A stretch of DNA of 34,193 nucleotides from Hyphococcus sp. (GTDB taxonomy: Bacteria; Pseudomonadota; Alphaproteobacteria; Caulobacterales; Parvularculaceae): the NCBI GenBank assembly GCA_021776345.1, contig JAJFGC010000042.1, positions 1 through 34,193 of the forward strand, given 5' to 3'. The notes under the pieces were generated by a model. It saw only the letters and a program-made list of their open reading frames with translations. It was not told where the DNA came from and ran no database searches. Below are positions 9,251 through 17,387 of this stretch, piece after piece (the stretch's first letter is position 1; every line of letters begins with the position of its first letter). The position numbers and the translations under genes are program-made.

Positions 9251-10250
9251 GAAAAGAACCGACGCGCCTGCATTCGCCTCTCGTTTTCCGAATCTAGCCT
9301 CGCCGCGATTTGGAAGCCGGGTCGTTAGTGCATCTGATGATTTTTTTGGCGCCAAGGAACGCCTTATTCTGGACCCACCGCCGATTTTTGTGCCTGATAA
9401 ATATGATGACCACGGAAAATGGATGGATGGCTGGGAAAGTCGGCGAAAGCGCGACGAGGGAAACGACTGGTGTGTTGTTGAGCTTGGGGTTGAGGGGCGC
9501 ATTCACGGCATTGAACTCGACACCAGTCACTTCACCGGCAATTTTCCACCCGGCGCCTCGATCGATGCTTGTCCGGTCGGCGCCGATGTTGACGATCCGT
9601 CGTCCTGGAAGGAAATCATGTCGAAGGTGAAGCTTGGTGGCGACCAACGGCATTTCCACGATATCCATGATCAAGGACCGTGGCGGTATGTGAGGCTGAA
9701 TATTTTTCCGGACGGGGGCGTCGCGCGCATGCGGCTTTATGGCGAGGCGGCGCCAGCTTCAGATCGTTTTTCTGACACCAATTTGTTCGAGTTGTCAGCA
9801 TTGAAGCATGGCGGGCGCATAATCGCTTATAATGACGCGCATTATGGGGACCTTTGGGCGCTGTTGTCAGAAGGGCGAGGCCAGACAATGGGGGACGGGT
9901 GGGAAACTCGGCGCCGCCGCGAACCGGGTAATGACTGGATTATTATCGCATTGGCAGCGCGCGGTATTGTCGATGAGATTGAAATCGACACGGCGCATTT
10001 TAAAGGGAATTTTCCGGATAGCGCTTCGGTTGAAGGCGTAGATCTATCTGGGATGCCCGAAGATGATATGGCCGGTGATAAAATTGACTGGATAGAGATT
10101 TTGCCCAGGCAAAAACTTCAGGCGGATGCGGTTCATCGGTTTGAGAAGGCGACAATTGACGCCAGTAAGCCAGTAACGCATGTGCGACTCAACATCTATC
10201 CGGATGGCGGCGTCAGCAGATTCCGGATTTTTGGGACGCGCGCGTCTTGA
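9243..10250 (+). CDS. alc: Allantoicase
   Basis: This 335-residue protein would hydrolyse allantoate to ureidoglycolate and urea. It consists of two homologous jelly-roll repeats, as in known allantoicases. GWESRRKRDEGNDW in the first repeat pairs with GWETRRRREPGNDW in the second, IELDTSHFTGNFP pairs with IEIDTAHFKGNFP, and VRLNIFPDGGVARMRLYG pairs with VRLNIYPDGGVSRFRIFG. The ATG at 9243 was chosen because GGAGG at 9232-9236 lies six bases upstream; an upstream in-frame ATG at 9228 has no such site. It overlaps uraD by eight bases and allA by four. The substrate comes from PuuE and the product goes to AllA. Confidence 0.95.
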   Translation: MVEKRTDAPAFASRFPNLASPRFGSRVVSASDDFFGAKERLILDPPPIFVPDKYDDHGKWMDGWESRRKRDEGNDWCVVELGVEGRIHGIELDTSHFTGNFPPGASIDACPVGADVDDPSSWKEIMSKVKLGGDQRHFHDIHDQGPWRYVRLNIFPDGGVARMRLYGEAAPASDRFSDTNLFELSALKHGGRIIAYNDAHYGDLWALLSEGRGQTMGDGWETRRRREPGNDWIIIALAARGIVDEIEIDTAHFKGNFPDSASVEGVDLSGMPEDDMAGDKIDWIEILPRQKLQADAVHRFEKATIDASKPVTHVRLNIYPDGGVSRFRIFGTRAS

Positions 10251-10750
10251 CCATTATTGACCTGATACCGGCGCCACTCACCAAGGAAGGCTTTGCCGAC
10301 TTTGGCGACGTTATCGAGATCGATGGCGCTGAACGCATACCGATCAACCAGGGCACGACCGAACGCTTTCACGCATTGACGCAGCTAGATGTGGCTGAGC
10401 AAAAAGGGAAACCAATCCTGTCAATTTTTCGCGCAACAGCGAGGCCAGCGCCAATCAAGATTGAATTGATGGAGCGCCATCCATTAGGAAGCCAAGCCTT
10501 CTTCCCACTATCGGATCATGCATGGCTCGTTGTGGTGTCGTCAGCGACTAATCCTTCGCCTGAAAATTTAAGCGCTTTTCTGGCGCGTGGTGACCAGGGC
10601 GTCCAATATGCGAAAAACACTTGGCACCATCCGTTGCTTATCATTGAGCCCACTCAAGACTTTCTAGTCGCTGATCGCGAGGGGCCGGGCGAAAATCTCG
10701 ATGAAATCTGGTTCGGCGGTAAAAAAAATGCGCGATTGGTCTTATCTTAA
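10247..10750 (+). CDS. allA: Ureidoglycolate lyase
   Basis: This 167-residue cupin-fold enzyme would split ureidoglycolate into glyoxylate and urea, the final step of the locus. The N-terminus TIIDLIPAPLTKEGFADFGDVIE, the RFHALTQLDV segment and the ELMERHPLGSQAFFPL block, followed by VQYAKNTWHHPLL, match the family in order. The start is a TTG whose last two bases are the first two of the allantoicase stop codon (TTGA), giving a four-base overlap and presumably coupled translation. No ATG is available nearby. The gene ends 21 bases before the convergent outer-membrane protein gene; I see no strong terminator in that gap. Confidence 0.93.
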   Translation: MTIIDLIPAPLTKEGFADFGDVIEIDGAERIPINQGTTERFHALTQLDVAEQKGKPILSIFRATARPAPIKIELMERHPLGSQAFFPLSDHAWLVVVSSATNPSPENLSAFLARGDQGVQYAKNTWHHPLLIIEPTQDFLVADREGPGENLDEIWFGGKKNARLVLS

Positions 10751-10771
10751 TCGTTGATCTATTGCCGCGCC

Positions 10772-12010
10772 TTAGAAATAGCGCGTCAATCGAAATGCCA
10801 GGAAGTCGTCGTTACGAAAGGCATCGGCAATGTTTTCTGGATCGACGTTAAAGAAAAGCCTGCTTTCGAGTTCTGCAGTCCAGTTTTCACCCAGGCGACG
10901 TTCAGCTTCGATGAACATGGACAATGACTGATCTTCAGCATCGACGGATACGCCGGCTAGTATGGATGTATCTTGTGTATCATTGATGGCGAGGCGTGCG
11001 CCGGCGAAAACATCGTTTTGGAAGGCGGTGAATGGAGCTTCTGACGTCAGGCCAAAAGCTTCACTTGTGAATCCGTCATCGCGATCATCGTAAAGATATT
11101 CGGCTAGCAAACCCAAATCCCAGGCTTTTCCAAAAATTTGATAGACCGTGTATTCAAAGCCTGCGACGCTTGCGAAGAAAGTTTCGCCTTGACCTTCGCG
11201 AACAATTGCCTCGCCTTTAAAGAGCCAAGCGCCCGCGGTGTATTGAACATCGAGCCCCCCCTGGGTGATGCGATCATAGACCGGCAATAACACATTGTTC
11301 GTTGCATCGATTGTAAACCGCGGTTCTCGCGATGTTCCGTGAAATACAGAGAGACCAATATCCCAATTTCCGAAGAAGTTTGAGTATCTGGCGGCGTAAT
11401 CTACTGCACCGCGTCGATCATCGCGCTCAAAAAGTGGGTTTTCACCGTCGATTGGTATGCCAAACCGTAGGCGTCCATCAGGGCCGGGGAAAGTACGGGC
11501 ACGAAATCCGGGCAAGACAAACAAATCCAGTTGTCCCCACTCTTTTAACAGGGAAAGCTTGACCATGGGCTGGCCAAGTTTGTCCTCTTCGTCGACGTCC
11601 TCAACGCCGTCAGTCTGGTTGATAATATCGACGAGGTGACGCGATTCCACCGTGCCCCAAAAAACCTTGGCGGCGCCGATCAACAACGTCCAATCATTGT
11701 CGCTGACATATCGGTAGTACCCTTCGCGCAAATCAAAATGTGTGCGTTCATCATCCTGGGCATCAAGCCTGACAAAAGGCAAAGCAACAATCTGGTGTTT
11801 TCCATCGCCGCTTTCCCATCGTAGATCAGGCTGTACAGTCAGGGACGCCTGCCAGTGATCAAACTGCCCGGGAAATTGCGCCTCTTGAGGGAAGTATCTA
11901 ACTTCACCAGCAATTTCGCCGCCAATGTCCCATTCGCCGGCGATAGCTTGCGTGCCGCCCGCAAGAGCGGCGCACATCAAGCTTGTCGATAATGTTGCGG
12001 TCAAATGCAT
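10772..12010 (-). CDS. Predicted outer-membrane beta-barrel protein of an RND transport operon
   Basis: This 412-residue protein has an N-terminal signal peptide (about residues 1-24, cleavage near TQAIAG/EWD). The rest is rich in alternating polar and hydrophobic residues typical of beta strands, and it ends in FLAFRLTRYF, where the terminal Phe is the usual signal for outer-membrane assembly. It is the last gene of a minus-strand operon after tetR, an MMPL transporter and a LolA-like protein. DUF1302-type barrels occupy the same position in related operons, but I cannot assign the family with certainty. I infer that it is the outer-membrane end of a trans-envelope pathway for a hydrophobic molecule. 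The ATG at 12010 has only a weak GGGGCG upstream; M12 is an alternative that would spoil the signal peptide. Confidence 0.75.
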   Translation of the reverse strand: MHLTATLSTSLMCAALAGGTQAIAGEWDIGGEIAGEVRYFPQEAQFPGQFDHWQASLTVQPDLRWESGDGKHQIVALPFVRLDAQDDERTHFDLREGYYRYVSDNDWTLLIGAAKVFWGTVESRHLVDIINQTDGVEDVDEEDKLGQPMVKLSLLKEWGQLDLFVLPGFRARTFPGPDGRLRFGIPIDGENPLFERDDRRGAVDYAARYSNFFGNWDIGLSVFHGTSREPRFTIDATNNVLLPVYDRITQGGLDVQYTAGAWLFKGEAIVREGQGETFFASVAGFEYTVYQIFGKAWDLGLLAEYLYDDRDDGFTSEAFGLTSEAPFTAFQNDVFAGARLAINDTQDTSILAGVSVDAEDQSLSMFIEAERRLGENWTAELESRLFFNVDPENIADAFRNDDFLAFRLTRYF

Positions 12011-12034
12011 TGCGTCGCCCCTAAATGCTTGCCG

Positions 12035-12892
12035 TTAGCGAATTCGCTGAAGCACGCCTTTGACAAAGTCTCCATCATCAAGCCCAGTCTTAAACTCATA
12101 GTCAGTGTAGACGAGGTCGGTTTCCTTGCCTGTTTTGTGATTGACCATGGACAGCTTGCGCGCACGCCACACGCCATCATACTCGCGATAGTCAGATAGG
12201 GTCAGCGTCTTTAATAGATCGCCTCGGCGATCATAAAACTCAAGTTTGTGCGCCTGATGAATGTCCTGGTCGATCCATGATTTCTGTTTTGTATAGCCAG
12301 ATTTTTCGTAACGCGGAAATCGTTCAACAACATCCATCATCACGCCGTCGAGTTCTTCTTCACCAACATAGGCGTAGGTAAATTTGTTGAGTTCCGTGAT
12401 GGTAAAATCTTCAAACGCAAATTCCGAACCAACAAAGGACCCGGATTTGTTTGCCGAAGATATGCGTTTAACACGTTTGAGGGCTGGCAGGAATAACCAC
12501 TGGTCGTCAGGGTCAAGAATTTGCGCGTGGGACAGAAGGGCAGTGCCTTCGACGTCCCGAGGTGAATTAAAGATCACCAAAGATTTGTCGCCGACTGTTT
12601 CGTCTACTTTTTCCAGTGTAGAAAATGAAAGGCTGCGCTCGGTCGTCTGGCCGGCTGTATTTCGCAAGATCATTGTCGCTTCGGCGGTGCTATCGCCAAA
12701 ACCTGCGTCACTGCGGTCGCTGCGGGCGGCAAGCTCATAGCCTTTTTGTGATTCTGCCGTATCTCCTTTAGCCGCTGGATCATCCACGAATGACTGAGCG
12801 GCCCCGTGAACAGGAAACGCAACTACGCCAAGACTCAGTAGTAACGCCGCGATAGCAGATTTACGCAGCAGAGCTGTAGGAACGTTGGACAT
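12035..12892 (-). CDS. LolA-like periplasmic (outer membrane lipoprotein-sorting type) protein
   Basis: This 285-residue protein has a signal peptide (about 1-33, ending PVHGAAQ) followed by a single domain that resembles the LolA-like family often annotated as outer membrane lipoprotein-sorting protein. The typical stretch includes FNSPRDVEGTALLSH, DQWLFLPALKRVKRI, GSEFAFEDFT and DLVYTDYEF. Such folds carry a hydrophobic molecule in a half-open barrel. In this operon it would shuttle a lipid-like substrate between the MMPL inner-membrane protein and the outer-membrane barrel; the substrate is unknown. The ATG at 12892 was chosen because AGGAG lies seven bases upstream and the signal peptide starts there; an upstream start at 12985 would lie inside the transporter gene. 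It overlaps the transporter gene by 32 bases. Confidence 0.82.
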   Translation of the reverse strand: MSNVPTALLRKSAIAALLLSLGVVAFPVHGAAQSFVDDPAAKGDTAESQKGYELAARSDRSDAGFGDSTAEATMILRNTAGQTTERSLSFSTLEKVDETVGDKSLVIFNSPRDVEGTALLSHAQILDPDDQWLFLPALKRVKRISSANKSGSFVGSEFAFEDFTITELNKFTYAYVGEEELDGVMMDVVERFPRYEKSGYTKQKSWIDQDIHQAHKLEFYDRRGDLLKTLTLSDYREYDGVWRARKLSMVNHKTGKETDLVYTDYEFKTGLDDGDFVKGVLQRIR

Positions 12893-15239
12893 AGTTTTCT
12901 CCTTTGAAGTCAATTTTTTCTCCTGAAAACCGGGCGAGCAATAAGAGCAACGCCGGCAGGAACAGAAAGTCGAGAACAAGCGCAAAACCTATCGTCAAGA
13001 CCGTGAGCAAGCCCATTTCGACATTAATTTTGAAGGCCGAAAGTGTAAGTACGGTAAACCCGGCGGCGAGAATGATTGTATTGACGATGATTGCGACACC
13101 GACCGTTTCGAAGGCGTAACGGATCGAGTTGGCCGTGGAGAGGTCCTTTTCCCGCCTTGCGCGAACAAACTTTGCGAGAAAGTGCACAGTATCGTCGATA
13201 ACGATGCCCAACGAAATTGCGGCAACTGCAGCGACAGAAAACCCAACCTCTCCAATCAGGATCGCCCATGCGCCGAAAGCAGAAAGTATTGGCAAGGCAT
13301 TTGGAATGAGACTGATCAATCCCATCCTCACACTTTGTAAGGCGACAATCATGATCAGAGCAATTGCGACAATGGCGATTGACGTGCCGAGGACCATACT
13401 TTCTACGTTGCGTTGCGCAATAAAAGTGAACATCACTTGGGGCCCGGTTGCTGGCGCTTTCATCGCCGGTGCATTCTCATCGAACCACGCTTCGGATTGG
13501 TTGAGAAACTCGCGGACGCGTTTTGATGAAGTATCGCCATCAAGCGTGGCGGTAATCCGTGTCGCAGATTTGTCGATGTTAATGCGATCATTAAGGTCGA
13601 GCCCATAGGGAAGCGATAACTCATAAAGCAGCAGATATTGCGCCGCTAACTCTCTCTCTTCGGGCAAGCGATAGAATTCTGGGTTGTCGGCATTCATGTT
13701 TCGGTTGAGGCGCTTGAGGATGTCTGTGATCGAATAAACATGGGAGACGTTGGGCTGCGCCCGTAACCAATTGGCATAGGCGTCAAGCTTCATTAAATAA
13801 TCCGGATCGCTTATGTCTTCTGGGCCATTCGCCGGGACGGAGAATTCGACCGGATAGAATCCAAAAAATTCACTGGCGCGATCACTATCGACACGAAACT
13901 CGATTTTTTGTGAGAAATACTCACGCCACTGATCGCTAAGCTCCAGCGTTGGAATGAAACTCATCAAAGCGATGGCTGCAGCGCCCGTTGTGATCAACAG
14001 TAAACGAAAGCGCCCAATTACAAAATTGGCAAAACTTAGCATGAAGTTGTTTTGCCTCATTCCTGGCTCTAAGCGGGATACGCGGATAGGTGCGAGGCTA
14101 AGAAGGGCGGGGAGAATCGTAATAGACAACACCCACGCTGTTAAAATGCCAACCGCTGTAATGGTTCCCAGGTCCTGAAAGGGGGGTGAGTCTGAAAATC
14201 TGAGAGACAAAAACCCGACCATCGTTGTGATTGACGTCACCGCGACAGGCAAAAAGTTGATGCGGATTGCCTCGACAATCGCATCATTTTTCGCAAGCCC
14301 CTCACGCATAGCTGACCGCATCGAAATCAGAATGTGGATAGAATCAGCAATTGCCAGCGTCAGGATAATGATCGGTGCGCTAGGGCTTGGGCCGGCCAGC
14401 TTAATGCCAATAAATCCGGCAAAGCCCATCGCAACCATTGTTGACAAAATAATGAGCACCAGTGTCGCCGCTGTCGCGGAAACGGATCGAACGGTGATTG
14501 CTGTCATCAAAAGAACCACTACAAACATGAGGGGCACCAGGGTTGAAAGATCACTGTTGACCGCTTCGGAAAACGCATTGCTCAGCATGGAAGTGCCGCT
14601 CAAGTGGATCTCGAGATGTGGAAATTTCTCGAGGACATCATCACGAATTGCTCTCGCGGCGGCGACAGATTCTGGCACTTCCGTTAGAGATTTTTCTGGG
14701 TATTGAAGAACGACGGCAACAGCGGTGACTTTGCCGTCAGACGTAATAAGTTGGTCGCGCAACAACGGTTCAGCTAGTGCGATTCCTTGTTTCTCTAGCA
14801 ATTCTTCCGATGTGAGCGTGCTCGCATCATCAACAAGGTCTTCAACAATCAAATCATCTTCGATGGCGTAGCTGTACTGAAAATTCGTAATTGAATCGAC
14901 GCGCAACGCATGCGGAATTTGCCAACCTTGTTCTGTCAAATAACCGACGGCCTCTAAAGTCTCTTTTGTGAAAGCGCCGCCCTCATCTTTTGGCTCAATG
15001 ACGAAAAGAAAAGTATCGCTTTTCGTGTAGGTGGCTTGGAACTCTTCGAAAGCCTGCAATTCTGGGTTTTGTTCGGAGAAGAAAGCGCGGTAGTTGTTGG
15101 TGAACTCAAGCTTGGATGCTTGCATTCCAATAATTACCGAGGCTGCTATGGCTGTTGGAATAACCAGCCAGCGCAATGTTATCATTAGTCGCGCCAAGCC
15201 GCCCGCAAATGCGCTCAATCGATCATTAGACTTTGCCAT
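12861..15239 (-). CDS. RND superfamily (MMPL) transporter
   Basis: This 792-residue inner-membrane protein has the duplicated RND plan. One membrane helix (about 16-40) is followed by a large periplasmic loop, five helices (about 225-375), a second single helix near 400, a second periplasmic loop, and a last helix bundle (about 625-780). The helices carry AIADSIHILISM in the first half and GIVIDDTVHFLAKF in the second, the paired acidic motifs of MMPL and HpnN-like lipid exporters. It lacks the drug-efflux AcrB loop sizes and no membrane-fusion protein is encoded nearby, which favours a lipid or hydrophobic-molecule role. AGGAG ends six bases before the ATG. It lies 49 bases downstream of tetR and probably shares its promoter. 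Confidence 0.88.
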   Translation of the reverse strand: MAKSNDRLSAFAGGLARLMITLRWLVIPTAIAASVIIGMQASKLEFTNNYRAFFSEQNPELQAFEEFQATYTKSDTFLFVIEPKDEGGAFTKETLEAVGYLTEQGWQIPHALRVDSITNFQYSYAIEDDLIVEDLVDDASTLTSEELLEKQGIALAEPLLRDQLITSDGKVTAVAVVLQYPEKSLTEVPESVAAARAIRDDVLEKFPHLEIHLSGTSMLSNAFSEAVNSDLSTLVPLMFVVVLLMTAITVRSVSATAATLVLIILSTMVAMGFAGFIGIKLAGPSPSAPIIILTLAIADSIHILISMRSAMREGLAKNDAIVEAIRINFLPVAVTSITTMVGFLSLRFSDSPPFQDLGTITAVGILTAWVLSITILPALLSLAPIRVSRLEPGMRQNNFMLSFANFVIGRFRLLLITTGAAAIALMSFIPTLELSDQWREYFSQKIEFRVDSDRASEFFGFYPVEFSVPANGPEDISDPDYLMKLDAYANWLRAQPNVSHVYSITDILKRLNRNMNADNPEFYRLPEERELAAQYLLLYELSLPYGLDLNDRINIDKSATRITATLDGDTSSKRVREFLNQSEAWFDENAPAMKAPATGPQVMFTFIAQRNVESMVLGTSIAIVAIALIMIVALQSVRMGLISLIPNALPILSAFGAWAILIGEVGFSVAAVAAISLGIVIDDTVHFLAKFVRARREKDLSTANSIRYAFETVGVAIIVNTIILAAGFTVLTLSAFKINVEMGLLTVLTIGFALVLDFLFLPALLLLLARFSGEKIDFKGENYVQRSYSSAA

Positions 15240-15278
15240 GTTTACTCCTAGCGCCGATCTTTGTTTTTTTATTCACTA

Positions 15279-15292
15279 GTTAGACGTTCTAA
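15279..15292. promoter_or_regulatory. Possible extra TetR half-site before the transporter gene
   Basis: On the minus strand this stretch reads TTAGAACGTCTAAC and overlaps the tetR stop codon, about 40 bases before the transporter start. Its arms TTAGA and TCTAA are symmetrical, and its first nine bases AGAACGTCT differ at one position from the AGAACGGCT half-site in the main palindrome upstream of tetR. It may be a secondary operator, but the match is short. Confidence 0.3.
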
Positions 15293-15918
15293 TTTTTTGC
15301 AGTTTGACATTCGGGTACGATTTTATGCGTCCCTGAAACGTCACAGATTAATGAGATACAGGTATTGAATATCGCGAGAAGGTCATCGCGGCTCGCGCCA
15401 TTACGCGCTAAGGCACCGACGCCGAGCATATTCGACAAAAGAAGAGCCGCACCTTCCTTCGGTGTAATGGCTGGGTTTAACTCATCCCTGTCAGCGGCTA
15501 CGATCAACGCCATTTCTTTTGCTTGTTGAATTTCATTGAGATAAGTGCTGACACGCTCTGAGACGATGTTGTCATAACGACCAACTTCAAGCGCAACATT
15601 GCACATCAGGCAGCCGGCGCCACGGTCCGTCATTTCTGTTATGCAAAATTCGGAAACCTCTCTGATGGCGTCGGTCGGCGTTCGATTCGGATCGCCGAGC
15701 ACGGTCATAAACAAATTTTTTCGTTTGAGGTAGTAAGCTTCCAAAACAGCAAGAAACAGTTCGAGTTTTCCGCCGAAATTGTTGTAAAGCGCGTAGCGGT
15801 TTAGTCCCGTCGCACAAACAACGTCTTCAACAGATGTTTCGTCATAGCCCTGACGCCAGAACAGGTCGGTTGCTATCGCAACCGGACTATTTTCCAATGT
15901 ATCTGCGTTGCGGCTCAT
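15289..15918 (-). CDS. TetR/AcrR-family transcriptional repressor
   Basis: This 209-residue protein has an N-terminal helix-turn-helix (about 14-60: AIATDLFWRQGYDETSVEDV followed by GLNRYALYNNFGGK) that is typical of the TetR family. The C-terminal ligand-binding domain is alpha-helical and has several Cys, including CLMCNVA. It is the first gene of the minus-strand operon tetR-MMPL-LolA-like-barrel and very likely represses its own promoter, because a double palindrome covers the -35/-10 region just upstream. The ligand is unknown; by analogy it may be the molecule moved by the operon. The ribosome binding site is weak (TGGGTAAGC before ATG). Confidence 0.9.
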   Translation of the reverse strand: MSRNADTLENSPVAIATDLFWRQGYDETSVEDVVCATGLNRYALYNNFGGKLELFLAVLEAYYLKRKNLFMTVLGDPNRTPTDAIREVSEFCITEMTDRGAGCLMCNVALEVGRYDNIVSERVSTYLNEIQQAKEMALIVAADRDELNPAITPKEGAALLLSNMLGVGALARNGASRDDLLAIFNTCISLICDVSGTHKIVPECQTAKN

Positions 15919-15928
15919 GCTTACCCAT

Positions 15929-15972
15929 TTTTCAGAACGGCTATTCTGATATTAGAACAGCCGTTCTGAAAA
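15929..15972. promoter_or_regulatory. Double-palindrome operator of the tetR operon
   Basis: Two 19-base arms (15929-15947 and 15954-15972) form an inverted repeat with one mismatch around a six-base centre. Each arm itself contains a near-palindrome of the form AGAAC-N5-TTCT: AGAACGGCTATTCT at 15934-15947 and AGAACAGCCGTTCT at 15954-15967, starting 20 bp apart, which is two helical turns. The -10 hexamer of the tetR promoter lies in the centre between them. This arrangement fits two TetR dimers binding side by side and blocking transcription. Confidence 0.8.
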
Positions 15973-15977
15973 GGCAA
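15949..15977 (-). promoter_or_regulatory. Promoter of tetR-MMPL-LolA-like-barrel operon
   Basis: On the minus strand TTGCCT (15977-15972) is followed by 17 bases and TAATAT (15954-15949), a good sigma-70-type pair. Transcription would start near 15942, about 24 bases before the tetR ATG. The -10 element lies between the two operator palindromes and the -35/-10 spacer contains one of them. Confidence 0.65.
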
Positions 15978-16083
15978 GATTTGTGATTTTGAATATTTGA
16001 TGACTGCGCACACTATTCGAGAAGCGCGAATGAGTAGATGTTATGATGCGGGTAAAATCAATTAAAAACAGATACTTAGCCCT

Positions 16084-16112
16084 TTGAGCTATGGGTAAAT
16101 CAATTCTAAGAT
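16084..16112 (+). promoter_or_regulatory. Candidate promoter of the antiporter gene
   Basis: TTGAGC (16084-16089), a 17-base spacer and TAAGAT (16107-16112) would start transcription near 16119, about 36 bases before the antiporter ATG. The spacer contains GGGTAAATCAATT (16093-16105), which nearly repeats GGGTAAAATCAATT at 16050-16063. The repeat may be a regulator site or chance. Confidence 0.4.
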
Positions 16113-16154
16113 CGGACCGAGCTTTGTGCAGTCATCAATTTTCAAGTTGTCTCA

Positions 16155-17387
16155 ATGATTACTGAGCCGCTAATCGCGATTGCGTTATGCATTGTGGTCT
16201 ACGGCGCTTTTTCAGGCAGGCTTGAAAAGTCCGTTATCTCCGCGCCAATGGTATTCATGCTGTCCGGTCTCGCATTCGGCAGTGCCGGGCTCGGCGTTAT
16301 TCACATCGATATCGACAACGCTGTTTTAAAAGGGTTCGGTGAGCTAACGCTTGGTTTTATTCTTTTCGCGGACGCTGCAGCGACCAATAGCCGATATCTG
16401 GTGCGGGAAAACCGAATACCAAAAAGGCTTCTGTTAGCATCGCTTCCTCTGACCATTCTTGTCGGCGGCATTATCGCCGTTTTCCTATTTCCCGCGCTTT
16501 CTTGGCAAGAAGCGTTTGTGATCGCAGCGATACTGGCGCCGACGGATGCGGCGCTCGGTTACGCCGTCGTCACCAGCGCTCATGTGCCTGAAAGGATAAG
16601 GCAGGGCATTCTTGTCGAGTCCGGTTTCAATGATGGGCTGGCGTTGCCGGCGGTGCTGTTGTTTGCAGCGCTCGCCTTCAGCGCAATGTCAGGAGAGACG
16701 AGAGGACTTGGCTACTGGCTTGGATTTACTGCAAAGCAAGTAACCATTGGCGCGGTCGTCGGCGTCGTGATTGGCGGCGTTCTCGGTAAGTTTATTCATT
16801 ATGCTGACGGGAAACACTGGATTGCACATTCATTCAGGAATTTGACCTGTGTCGGTGTTGCTGTTCTAACTTTGCTTGGCGCCCATCTTGTCGATGGCAA
16901 TGGGTTTATTGCCGCCTTTGCTGGTGGATTGGTTTTTGGCAGTTTTTGTCCGAAACGGTCGGGCGCCCTGACAAATTTTGTCGAAGAGGAAGGGCAGCTT
17001 TTTAGCTTGATTATCTTTTTCTTTTTCGGCGCCGTTATGCTGCCCGCCGCAACCGAATATTTCACGATAGTTTGTGTTTTCTATGCCTTGCTGAGCCTGA
17101 CGATTATCCGCATGGCGCCAACGGTCTTGTCGCTTCTGGACCTCAAATTGAAATGGCCCTCAATCGCGTTTATTGGCTGGTTTGGTCCCCGGGGCCTTGC
17201 GTCGATTTTGTTCCTGCTGATCGCCGTTGAGCACGAAGAAATGGACAGGTTTACTGAAATCGAGGCGGTGGTTTATGTAACCGTGTTCTTGAGCGTGATC
17301 CTGCACGGGGCGAGTGCTGCGCCACTATCGCGACTTTATGGAAAAACTGAAGCGGCAAAAATCGACGGAGTGCGTCCTCAGAACTAA
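16155..17387 (+). CDS. Na+/H+ antiporter, CPA1 family
   Basis: This 410-residue inner-membrane protein has about twelve hydrophobic helices and no long cytoplasmic tail. The family motifs are APTDAALG at 128-135, ESGFNDG at 155-161 with the ion-binding Asn-Asp pair N159-D160, and FGPRGLAS in the C-terminal third. CPA1 exchangers swap Na+ or K+ for protons and control cytoplasmic pH and salt. It stands alone between the tetR operon and the redox locus, and its stop overlaps the convergent gene at 17384 by four bases. No good Shine-Dalgarno sequence is seen before the ATG (AAGTTG is the best). The transported cation cannot be told from sequence. Confidence 0.9.
   Translation: MITEPLIAIALCIVVYGAFSGRLEKSVISAPMVFMLSGLAFGSAGLGVIHIDIDNAVLKGFGELTLGFILFADAAATNSRYLVRENRIPKRLLLASLPLTILVGGIIAVFLFPALSWQEAFVIAAILAPTDAALGYAVVTSAHVPERIRQGILVESGFNDGLALPAVLLFAALAFSAMSGETRGLGYWLGFTAKQVTIGAVVGVVIGGVLGKFIHYADGKHWIAHSFRNLTCVGVAVLTLLGAHLVDGNGFIAAFAGGLVFGSFCPKRSGALTNFVEEEGQLFSLIIFFFFGAVMLPAATEYFTIVCVFYALLSLTIIRMAPTVLSLLDLKLKWPSIAFIGWFGPRGLASILFLLIAVEHEEMDRFTEIEAVVYVTVFLSVILHGASAAPLSRLYGKTEAAKIDGVRPQN

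Noticed and set aside
10751-10790. Short CGCGC/GCGCG inverted repeat between allA and the barrel gene
   Set aside because: Five-base arms that run into the barrel gene's end and no T tract; too weak to call a terminator.
16050-16105. Direct repeat GGGTAAAATCAATT / GGGTAAATCAATT before the antiporter
   Set aside because: Kept only as a remark; one copy lies inside the promoter spacer, but two AT-rich copies are not enough to call a regulator site.
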